Positions 24,320-32,600 of a stretch of 64,000 nucleotides of DNA are shown in pieces. Source of the stretch: JANQFV01 sp964468185 (GTDB taxonomy: Bacteria; Planctomycetota; Phycisphaerae; UBA1845; Fen-1342); assembly GCA_964468185.1 (NCBI GenBank), contig CAYXTR010000006.1, positions 1 to 64,000 on the forward strand, in the 5' to 3' direction. The translations under genes were made by a program, and so were the position numbers. How positions within the stretch are numbered: position 1 is the stretch's first letter; each line of letters opens with the position of its first letter. The notes under the pieces were generated by a model. It was not told the origin of the DNA. It searched no databases and saw only the letters and a program-made list of their open reading frames with translations.

Positions 24320-25228
24320 GTGCATGAAGTGACCATCGTCAGCGGGAAAGGCGGCACGGGCAAGACCAGCGTGACCGCGGCGCTCGCCACCCTGGCAGAG
24401 CGACCCGTCATCGTCGACTGCGACGTTGAAGCCCCCGACTTGAATCTCCTGCTCGACCCCCAATTGCAGCACACGGAGGACTTTGTCGGCGGCGAAGTAG
24501 CGCGTTTGCACACGGATCTCTGCACAGGCTGTGGACGCTGTGCCGCCGTCTGCCGCTACGACGCCGTCCGAGTCTTCGATCTCCCGACGCGGTATAGCGA
24601 CAAGAGCTACACGATTGACACCAACGCCTGCGAGGGCTGCCGTGCGTGCGCTGAGGTCTGCCCGAGTCAGGCCATCACCATGGAGCCACATGTCGTCGGG
24701 CAATGGCACCGCTCTCACACCTTGCGCGGCCCATTCGTACATGCCCGCCTGCGGCCCGGGGCCGGCAACTCGGGCAAACTCGTCAGCCTGCTTCGTAAGC
24801 TGGCCCGCGAGCACGCCGAAGCGCATCGGCGTGACCTGCTCATCTGCGACGGCGTTCCGGGGGTCGGCTGCCCCGTCATTGCGTCCATCGGCGGAGCCGA
24901 CCTCGCCTTGCTCGTCGCTGAGCCGGGCGTCTCCGCGCTCCACGACCTGAAGCGGATCCTGGAACTGGCCCGCCATTTCAACGTGCCAGCCGTCCTGTGT
25001 ATCAACAAATGGAACGTCGCACCGGACCTGACGCAGCAAATCGAAGACTTCGCGGCTGGTGCCAATGTTGCGGTACTGGGCCGAATACCATATGACAAGA
25101 GCATGATCGACGCACAGATCCGCGGTCGCTCCGCCATCGAGCACGGCGACGGCCCGGCCGCTGATGCCTTGCGTGCGCTATGGGAAGCGCTGCAACCGCA
25201 CCTGCGGCCCGCTGCGGCCTTGTCATAG
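24320..25228 (+). CDS. MinD/Mrp-type ATPase with an inserted two-cluster ferredoxin domain (second of a tandem pair)
   Basis: A 302-residue paralogue of the preceding ATPase. The Walker A GKGGTGKT is at 9-16, then DCDVEAPDLNLLLDP. The 4Fe-4S motifs are at Cys68/71/74/78 and Cys104/107/110/114, and the Walker B equivalent DLLICDGVPGVGCPV lies near 175. The C-terminal part (INKWNVAPDLTQQIEDFA) differs enough from the first copy to suggest distinct partners, so the two may form a heterodimer. GTG 24320 is the only in-frame start near the family N-terminus and has an AGGGCAGG stretch upstream. It is in an operon with the NifX-like gene that follows. Confidence 0.93.
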   Translation: MHEVTIVSGKGGTGKTSVTAALATLAERPVIVDCDVEAPDLNLLLDPQLQHTEDFVGGEVARLHTDLCTGCGRCAAVCRYDAVRVFDLPTRYSDKSYTIDTNACEGCRACAEVCPSQAITMEPHVVGQWHRSHTLRGPFVHARLRPGAGNSGKLVSLLRKLAREHAEAHRRDLLICDGVPGVGCPVIASIGGADLALLVAEPGVSALHDLKRILELARHFNVPAVLCINKWNVAPDLTQQIEDFAAGANVAVLGRIPYDKSMIDAQIRGRSAIEHGDGPAADALRALWEALQPHLRPAAALS

Positions 25229-25264
25229 CCCGAACCAGCTAGCCCCCTGACAGGAGGAACATAC

Positions 25265-25624
25265 GTGCCGCGTATCGCGATTCCCTGTGAAAACAACCAG
25301 GTTTGTCCGCATTTTGGTCACGCCCCGCAGTTCGCCTTCTTCAACATTGACCCAGACGGCAGCGGCATCAGCGAGCCGGAATTCCGTGATGCCCCGCCCC
25401 ACGAGCCCGGCGTCCTGCCCAGGTGGATCGCCGAGCAGGGCGCTACTGTGGTTCTCTCCGGCGGCATGGGCGGGCGGGCACAGCAACTGCTGAATCAAAG
25501 CGGAATCGACGTCGTCACGGGCGTGACCGAAGCAGACCCGCGTGCTGCCGCACAAGCGTACGCCAAGGGGACCCTCGCCGCATCCGGCAATGCCTGCGAT
25601 CACGGACGTGGAGGCTGTCACTAG
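25265..25624 (+). CDS. NifX/ORP-like dinitrogenase iron-molybdenum cofactor family protein (second copy)
   Basis: A 119-residue protein with the second subtype of this fold: RIAIPCENNQVCPHFGHAPQFAFFNID, with the CxHFGH-type pattern of the MTH1175/ORP subgroup, then IAEQGATVVLSGGMGGRAQQLLNQSGIDVV. It ends in a Cys/His tail (NACDHGRGGCH) that could hold a metal. GTG 25265 has AGGAGG 7 bases upstream. It is the likely counterpart of the orange protein itself, while the first copy has the SDRFGRCPYF subtype. The thioesterase gene starts one base after its stop codon, so the two are almost certainly co-translated. Confidence 0.9.
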   Translation: MPRIAIPCENNQVCPHFGHAPQFAFFNIDPDGSGISEPEFRDAPPHEPGVLPRWIAEQGATVVLSGGMGGRAQQLLNQSGIDVVTGVTEADPRAAAQAYAKGTLAASGNACDHGRGGCH

Positions 25625-25625
25625 C

Positions 25626-26057
25626 ATGACGCCCGTCTGCGCAACGTGTCATGCCGGCTGTATCGCCTGCCGCGCCCCAAGTGAAGGTGGACTCGGGCTG
25701 CGCTTCCACGCCGAGGAAGACGGCAGTGTCGTGGCTACCTTCGCTTGTCATGCGCAGTACTGCGGGCATCCCGGCCGCTTGCATGGCGGCATTATTGCGA
25801 CGCTGCTCGATGCTGCCATGACACACAGCCTGTTCGCCCGCCACATCCGCGGCTACACGGCCCGGCTGAATATCCGCTATCGGCATCCAGTCGAAGTCGA
25901 AAAGGAAGCACGCGTCCGCGCCTGGATCAATCGGTGCCATCAGCAGCTCTTCGAACTTAGCGCCGAGGTTACCCAGGACGGCCGCGTGTGTGCAGCAGCG
26001 GACGCAAAGTTCTTCGGCGAGCCGCTCGAGGACGACACCGATTCGCGGCAGACCTGA
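25626..26057 (+). CDS. PaaI-type hotdog-fold thioesterase with a Cys-rich N-terminus
   Basis: A 143-residue single hotdog domain. The motif HPGRLHGGIIATLLDAAMTHSL (about residues 47-68) is the PaaI/YbgC acyl-CoA thioesterase signature, with the catalytic acidic residue in the LLDAAM helix. ARLNIRYRHPVEVEKEARVRAWI completes the fold. The first 20 residues contain CATCHAGCIAC, three closely spaced pairs or singles that could bind metal and are not part of the normal domain. The start at 25626 follows the previous stop with one base between them. It ends the ORP-like operon and converges with the sugar importer genes 28 bases away. The substrate is unknown. Confidence 0.85.
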   Translation: MTPVCATCHAGCIACRAPSEGGLGLRFHAEEDGSVVATFACHAQYCGHPGRLHGGIIATLLDAAMTHSLFARHIRGYTARLNIRYRHPVEVEKEARVRAWINRCHQQLFELSAEVTQDGRVCAAADAKFFGEPLEDDTDSRQT

Positions 26058-26084
26058 CCTCGCCTGTGCTGCCTGACGACCAGC

Positions 26085-27041
26085 TCAAGTGGCACGTCCC
26101 ACGCGCGATTGCACGAGTCTCTGCAATAGTATAAAGACCAGCAGCAACACACCTACCGCAATCCGCGTCCACCACGAGCTGAGTGTCCCCTCGAAGATAA
26201 TACTCGTCTGGATAATCCCGTAGATCAGCACGCCGATCAGCGTACCGGCCACGTAGCCGACGCCACCCGAAAGCAGCGTCCCGCCGATCACGACCGCCGC
26301 GATGGCGTCCAGCTCTAGCATCGTTCCGGCGGTCGCGTTGCCCGACGCGGTGTAGAAGGTATACACGACGCCCGCGGCCGCCGAGCAGAAGCCGCTCAAT
26401 GCGTAAATCAGCACTTTGGTCCGTGCGACGGGCAGGCCCATTAGTAGCGCCGATGATTCACTGCCGCCAATGGCGTACACGGTACGCCCAAAGCGCGTCC
26501 AATGCGCCACATAGATCGCGACCGCAAGCGCAGCAAGGAAGATCAGCGCCGGCACGGGAAACACCGCATAACTCCAGTCGGCAATGCGGTCGTACAACTC
26601 ATGATTGATTGTTACCGATTCGAGACTGACGATGAACGCCAGCCCGCGCGCCAGGAACATGCCGCCGAGCGTCACGAGGAATGGGGGCAGGCGGAAATAC
26701 TGAATCAGCCCACCCTGTGCTGCGCCAAACACGGTGCCGATGAGCAAGACGGCCGGAATCGCCCACGCCGGATGCACACCATGCTGTTCGATCATCATGG
26801 CCATGGTGATGCTACTGAGGCCGACCAGCGCGCCGACCGACAGGTCGATGCCCCCCGAGAGGATCACGAACGTCATCCCCAACGCGGTCAGGCCAAGAAA
26901 GGCGTTGTCACGCAACAGATTCTCGAAAACACCATAGCTGAAGAACCCGTCAAACCGCAGGCCCGCCACCACGTATAGCAGCACACACACGGCGGTCGTC
27001 GCCACGATTGGCACGCTGTTCCGTGACGGTCGCCAGGTCAC
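26085..27041 (-). CDS. yjfF: Sugar ABC transporter permease, YjfF-like
   Basis: A 318-residue inner-membrane permease of the ribose/galactofuranose importer class, with about nine to ten hydrophobic segments. Signatures are LTALGMTFVILSGGIDLSVGALVGLSS (about 51-77), GFCSAAAGVVYT and LDAIAAVVIGGTLLSGGVGYVAGT (about 240). The GTG start at 27041 overlaps the stop of the preceding permease by four bases (GTGA), so translation is coupled. Two different permeases with one ATPase is characteristic of YtfQRT-YjfF-type systems, which take up furanose sugars. This is the last gene of the minus-strand operon. Confidence 0.9.
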   Translation of the reverse strand: MTWRPSRNSVPIVATTAVCVLLYVVAGLRFDGFFSYGVFENLLRDNAFLGLTALGMTFVILSGGIDLSVGALVGLSSITMAMMIEQHGVHPAWAIPAVLLIGTVFGAAQGGLIQYFRLPPFLVTLGGMFLARGLAFIVSLESVTINHELYDRIADWSYAVFPVPALIFLAALAVAIYVAHWTRFGRTVYAIGGSESSALLMGLPVARTKVLIYALSGFCSAAAGVVYTFYTASGNATAGTMLELDAIAAVVIGGTLLSGGVGYVAGTLIGVLIYGIIQTSIIFEGTLSSWWTRIAVGVLLLVFILLQRLVQSRVGRAT

Positions 27042-28045
27042 GACGCCATCCTCCGGCGCAGAATCAGCTCACGCAGTGCGTCCGACTGGAGCAGGCACAC
27101 AAGCAGCACGACCACCGCTTTCACCGCCAGCGTGTACTCCACCGGCACGCCACGCGTCAGAATCGTCGTGGTCAACGTCTGAATAATCAGCGCCCCAATA
27201 ACCGTTCCCACAAGCGAGAAACGGCCGCCGGTCAACGCCGTCCCGCCAATGACCACGGCCAGGATCGCGTCCAGCTCCAGATAGAGCCCGGCATTGTTCG
27301 CATCCGCTGCCTTGATGTCGGCGGCCACGATAATCCCCGCCAAACCGGCGCACACACCCGAGACGGCGTACACCAGTGTCTTGATCACGCCAACGTTCAC
27401 GCCCGCATAGCGGCTCGCGGCCTCGTTGTCGCCGACGGACTCTACGAACAAGCCCAATGCCGTCAACCGCACCACCAGCCCCGTCACCAGAAACGCGCCG
27501 CTCACGATCAGCACGGGCACCGGCAAGCCCATCATGTGACCACTGCCGAGTGCGGCGAAGGTCGGGTCCTCAAATGTCAGAATTTGCCCCGCACTGATGA
27601 GCTGCGCGATGCCGCGTCCGGCAACCATCAGAATCAGCGTCGCTACGATCGGCTGCACCCCGAAAACGGACACCAGCAGTCCGTTCCATGTTCCCGCGGC
27701 GACGCATACGCCGAGCGTGACGAGGACGATCGGGATCATCGACAGGTCAGTCGTGTCCAGCAGCCAAACCGCCAGCGTGCCCGCAATGGCCAGCACGGCG
27801 CCAACCGAGAGGTCAACCCCCGCCGTCGCAATGACGAGGGTCATCCCCAGTGACGCAAGCAGGATCGGCGCACCCCGATTGAGAATGTCAATCAACGTCC
27901 CGTAGTAATGCCCCTGACGGACCTCGATCTCGAAGAACCCGGGCGTGAACAGCAGGTTGAACAGCAGCAGCGCCAGCAGCGCCAGCGTCGGCCAGATCAG
28001 CCGCGCCGTGCGCTCGCTCATGAGGCCGCGGTGCAATTCAGTCAT
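27038..28045 (-). CDS. ytfT: Sugar ABC transporter permease, YtfT-like
   Basis: A 335-residue permease related to the next gene. Conserved parts are LASLGMTLVIATAGVDLSVGAVLAIAG (about 77-103), TLVYAVSGVCAGLAGIIV and LYLELDAILAVVIGGTALTGGRFSLVGTVIGALI. The latter loops contact the ATPase. ATG 28045 overlaps the ATPase stop by eight bases; a second ATG eight codons later (28021) is possible. It forms the channel together with the YjfF-like permease. Confidence 0.9.
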   Translation of the reverse strand: MTELHRGLMSERTARLIWPTLALLALLLFNLLFTPGFFEIEVRQGHYYGTLIDILNRGAPILLASLGMTLVIATAGVDLSVGAVLAIAGTLAVWLLDTTDLSMIPIVLVTLGVCVAAGTWNGLLVSVFGVQPIVATLILMVAGRGIAQLISAGQILTFEDPTFAALGSGHMMGLPVPVLIVSGAFLVTGLVVRLTALGLFVESVGDNEAASRYAGVNVGVIKTLVYAVSGVCAGLAGIIVAADIKAADANNAGLYLELDAILAVVIGGTALTGGRFSLVGTVIGALIIQTLTTTILTRGVPVEYTLAVKAVVVLLVCLLQSDALRELILRRRMAS

Positions 28046-29642
28046 CAGCGGGCTCCGCGGCGATCCGCTGCATGATCACGTGCAGCTCAATCTGTTGACC
28101 GACCAATTCACCCACCTTCTTCCGATCGCGCAGCACCGCCACGCGGTGACAGTTACGAACCACTTCCTCCAGCTCGGACGAAATGAACAGAACCGCCGTG
28201 CCGGCCTCGCAGAGCGACTGAATGAGCTTCTCAATCTCAGCCTTCGCGCCGACATCGATGCCGCGCGTTGGTTCGTCCACGATCAGAATCACCGGCTCGG
28301 ACGCCAGCCAGCGCGCCAGGATTACCTTCTGTTGGTTTCCGCCGCTGAGCTGGCCGACCGGCTTGTCCGCATCGGGCGTGGCGATGCGCAGGGTGCGGAT
28401 GAAGTGCTCCGCGAGTTGCCGGCTGCGACGCGCACCGAGCGGGCGCAGCCAGCCGCGTCGGGCCTGGAGCGCCAGGATGACATTTTCACGCACCGAGAGG
28501 TCCGGAACAATCCCGTCGCTCTTCCGATCCTCCGGACAGAAGCCGATGCGGTGCGCGCTAGCCTGACGTGGGTTCCGCAGTGTCACCGGACAACCGGCCA
28601 ACTCGAGTGTGCCGCAGTCCGCCCGATCGATGCCGAACAGCAGTCGTGCCGTTTCGGTCCGCCCCGATCCCAGCAAGCCTGCCAGCCCCACCGTCTGCCC
28701 CGCATGCAAGTCGAGGTCGATTGGCTCCACCACGCCCGTACGCCCCACGCCTCGCGCGCGCAGCGCAGGCGTTTCGCCCGTTTCACTCACCACCGCCGGA
28801 CGCTCACGCGTCTCCATCTGCTTCACGTGGTCAACGTCCTTGCCGATCATTCGTGCAACGAGCTCCAGCCGCGGCAGCGCCTGCGTCGGGTACGCGCCCA
28901 CCAATCGGCCGTTACGTAACACCGTGATACGGTCGCTGATCTCATACACCTGTTCAAGAAAGTGCGTGATAAACACAATGCCGATGCCCTGCGCCCGCAA
29001 CCGCCGCATCACGCCAAACAACTCGGCCGTCTCCCGCGCGTCGAGACTCGACGTCGGCTCATCGAGAATCAGCACCCGCGCGTCGATGTCCACCGCCCGC
29101 GCGATGGCCACCATCTGTTGAATCGCGACCGAGTAGCTGTTCAGCGGCTGCGCTACCTCCAACTCAACGCCTAACCCCCGGAGTCGTTCCGCAGCTCGAC
29201 GTCGAATCTCCCGCCAGCGAATGCATCCCCAACGCCGGGGCTCACGCCCCAGAAACATGTTCTCCGCGACCGAGAGGTACGGAACCAGGTTGATCTCCTG
29301 GTAAACCGTGCTGATACCGAGCGCCTGGGCCTCCAGCGGTGATCGCGGCGCGATCGCTCGATATGCTGCGGGGTCCGCTAGCGTGACGTCGTCGCTTTGT
29401 GGTGCCGTTTCACAACGCAGGTAGATTTTGCCGGCGTCTCGTGCATGTACGCCGGTAAGCACCTTGATCAGTGTTGATTTTCCTGCCCCGTTCTCACCCA
29501 GCAGCGCATGAATCTCGCCCGTTCGAAGTGTGAAATCCACTTCATCCAGCGCACGTACGCCGGGAAACACCTTCGTGATCCCGCGCATCGCCAGCAGCGG
29601 CACGTCGCTCGAAGAGCCAGTGGGTGCATGCCCCGACGTCAC
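28038..29642 (-). CDS. ytfR: Sugar ABC transporter ATPase with two nucleotide-binding domains, YtfR/RbsA-like
   Basis: A 534-residue duplicated ATPase. The first half has Walker A LLGENGAGKSTL, EINLVPYLSVAENMFLGRE, and Walker B VLILDEPTSSLDARE. The second half has the degenerate Walker A GLLGSGRTETAR, the RIGFCPEDRKSDGIVPDLSVRENV block typical of RbsA/YtfR, the signature LSGGNQQKVILARWLA and VILIVDEPTRGIDVGAK. The loss of the Lys in the second P-loop is normal for this subfamily. I chose GTG 29642, one base after the stop of the glycosidase gene. An alternative GTG at 29654 overlaps that stop. It energises the two permeases and works with the binding protein at 34541-35575. Confidence 0.9.
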   Translation of the reverse strand: MTSGHAPTGSSSDVPLLAMRGITKVFPGVRALDEVDFTLRTGEIHALLGENGAGKSTLIKVLTGVHARDAGKIYLRCETAPQSDDVTLADPAAYRAIAPRSPLEAQALGISTVYQEINLVPYLSVAENMFLGREPRRWGCIRWREIRRRAAERLRGLGVELEVAQPLNSYSVAIQQMVAIARAVDIDARVLILDEPTSSLDARETAELFGVMRRLRAQGIGIVFITHFLEQVYEISDRITVLRNGRLVGAYPTQALPRLELVARMIGKDVDHVKQMETRERPAVVSETGETPALRARGVGRTGVVEPIDLDLHAGQTVGLAGLLGSGRTETARLLFGIDRADCGTLELAGCPVTLRNPRQASAHRIGFCPEDRKSDGIVPDLSVRENVILALQARRGWLRPLGARRSRQLAEHFIRTLRIATPDADKPVGQLSGGNQQKVILARWLASEPVILIVDEPTRGIDVGAKAEIEKLIQSLCEAGTAVLFISSELEEVVRNCHRVAVLRDRKKVGELVGQQIELHVIMQRIAAEPADD

Positions 29643-29643
29643 G

Positions 29644-32600
29644 CTACCGCACACTCCATTCCAGGATCCCGCCGGAGCACTCGTCTTGCAGCTTGACTTC
29701 CAGCCGCAGCCCCGTAGTCCGTACGGGCTCGAACGACACCTCGTTCATCTCATCACGTCGCGTCGGGTAAGTGCCAACGTGCCGCACCGGCCGCCAATCC
29801 TCGCCGTCCCGATACAGCAGCCGCCACGAGGCCGGCACACGGCAATCCCCATGTGGCCGATCATCAAACCAGTACACGCCCGACTGCGACACCGTGGTCC
29901 GCTCTGCGAAGTCGTACTGCACCCACTCGCCGGTGCCCACGTGATTCCACCATGTGAAACGGGGAATTGACCCGTCACGCGAGTGTTCCGGCAAGAGCTG
30001 ATCGTGCAGGGCCCGCAGTTGATCATTGACGTGTGACGCGCTCGGCTCGGCCAATGATGCCGGAGTGGACTCCGGCCGCGGTTGCGCCGCCGCCGCTGTA
30101 CGTGGCAGCCAAACAAACATGTCGCCGGATGCGCGGTGGTTCCAGGCATAGTACGGAATCGCCGTGATCTGCGCGGCCTGGCCTCCGGCCGGTCGTCCGT
30201 CGTTGAACTGCACCTGCCGGGCCGTCCCCGTCAACACGACTACGCCGCCCAGGAGGTTGTCCCGCTGCTCGGCCGTCAACTCCACATCCGTTGGTACGAA
30301 CAGGTCGCGCGCAAAACCCTGGTGGTCGATACCCTCGACACAATACACCAGCGGACCGCGCTGTAGCGCCACGCGATTGCGATCGGCTTCGACCGCGGGA
30401 TGCGCATGAATCCGTCGAATCGCCATGGGCCACGCTAAGGTGACGTGATCGCCGGCTTGCCACGTGCGCCGCAATTCGACGTACCCATCCTTCAAGTCGA
30501 GTAGCACCGGATCGCCGTTGACGGTCACACTCGGCTGCACGTCGACATCGTCGGCAAATCGATACAGCGAACCCGGCACCGGTACGCCGCGTGCCCAGCC
30601 CGGGACGCGCACCCGCAGGGCGAACGCCGCCGGCTGCTGCGGCTGTACTTCAATCCGTACATCCCCCTCCCACGGATACTTGGTCTGCTGTCGCAGCGTC
30701 ACCGGCTGCCCGCCAACGTCAAGCTTCGCCTGACTGCCGATGAACAGGTTCACATAAACGGCGTCCTCGCGCTGCGCGTAGATGTACCCCGGCAGCGACG
30801 GCATGAACCGTACCGCGTTCGTCGGGCAGCACGCACAATTGAACCAGGGTTTGCGCTCATGCTGCCCGTGCGATTCCAGCGGGTTTACGTAGAAGAACCG
30901 GTCCCCCGACATGCCGATCCCCGCGAGCAGCCCGTTGTACAACGCGCGCTCCAGCACATCGACGTACTTCGCATCGCCGTGCATGAGGAACATTCGCTGG
31001 TTCCAGAATACGTTGGCAATCGACGCGCACGACTCGCAATAGGCCTCGGCGTTCGGCAACTCGTAATCATCGCCAAACGACTCACCGCCATGTCGTGCAC
31101 CGATTCCACCGGTCACGTAAAGGCGCTTGCCGACCATGTTCTGCCAGATGCGATCAATCGCCCGCACATACCCCGGATCGCCGGTCAGCGCCGCGACATC
31201 CGCCATGCCGCAGTACATATACACCGCCCGCACCGCGTGTCCGACCGGATGATCCTGCTCCAGTACGGGCTTGTGGTCCTGCGCATACTGACCATACAAC
31301 TCACGCCCATGCGCGTGGCCGCGCTCGTCGAGGAAGAACTTCGCCAGCTCCAGGTAGCGTCGATTCCCTGTAACGCGATACAGCCGGGCCAGACCGATTT
31401 CAATCTCCTGGTGGCCCGGCACATCCCGTAGTCCATCCGGACCGAACACGTCGACCACCAGGTCGGCCGCCTCGAGCGCGACGTCGAACAGGCTGCGTTC
31501 CCCAGTCGCGCGATAGTGCGCCACGGCCGCCTCGAACAGATGCCCCAGGTTATACAGCTCGTGGCTGTGCGCCAGATGCGACCAGCGCGTCGGCCCTGCC
31601 CGTTCCGACGGGTTGTCCGCATGCACCGTGCGTTCGGCGTACAGATATCCGTCATCCTCCTGCGCCGCGGCGATCTTCTCGATCACACCGTCCAGGTATC
31701 GCTTCAACTCCGGATCATCATCGAGCGCTAACGCATACGCCGCCCCCTCGACCGCCTTGAAAACGTCCGAGTCGTTGAACGAGTATCCCTCGTAGTCGCC
31801 CTCCAGCATGCCGGCGGCCTTGGCAAAGTTGTCAATCCTTCCCGTTTCTTCACATTGCGCGAAGACGTGACGCACCGTCACCTTGCGGTTCGTTTCCAAA
31901 CGCGGCGTCCAGAACGCGTCATCCACCTCCACTTCGGTAAACGGTACGGGCCTGATCGGATACTCATGCGATGCGTTGAACGCGTGCATCATCTCACGGC
32001 TCTCCGACTCGACACCCGACACCTGCCATTCCAGAATCCCACTCGAATAGCCATCCTGCAATACAACCTCAATGCGCAATCCCGTCGTCGTCACCGGCTC
32101 GAACGTAACGACGTTGAACTGATCTTCCCGGGTCGCGTACTCCGTCGCACCCGCCACAGGACGCCATATGTCGCCAGCGCGGTACAAGAGCCGCCATGAC
32201 GCCGGCACGCGGCACCCACCCTGCGGACCGTCGTCAAACCAGTACACCGCCACCCGACCGACTTCCCTTGGCGACTCGAACCGATAGGAAACCCACTCCG
32301 TCGTACTGCGTCGATCCCACCACGTGAAACGCGGGATACTCTGGTCATTCGAGTGCTCCGGCACCAGGCCATCACTCAAGGCCGCCAACGTGTCACCGCT
32401 GAAACAGTGCGACGCTTCGGCCGGCGCCGGCGGCTGCGGCGCGACCCAATGATGTGCCGTCGGTGCGTCGCTCACCGTCGGAAACGCTGCCAGCCGAATG
32501 CGCGCCGCTCCCATCGGAATCAGTGTCAGCCGCTCGACCGGCTCTTCGGTATATGCCGGACTCGGCTGCAACTTGCTGATCAGGCCATTGTGATCCAGTC

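Noticed and set aside
23357..25144. A 595-codon minus-strand frame across the ferredoxin-ATPases
   Set aside because: It is antisense to two well-defined ATPase genes and has no recognisable domain.
23000..25624. Nitrogen fixation genes suggested by NifX-type proteins
   Set aside because: No nifHDK, nifB or nifEN-like genes are present; the NifX fold here is of the ORP/MTH1175-related kind.
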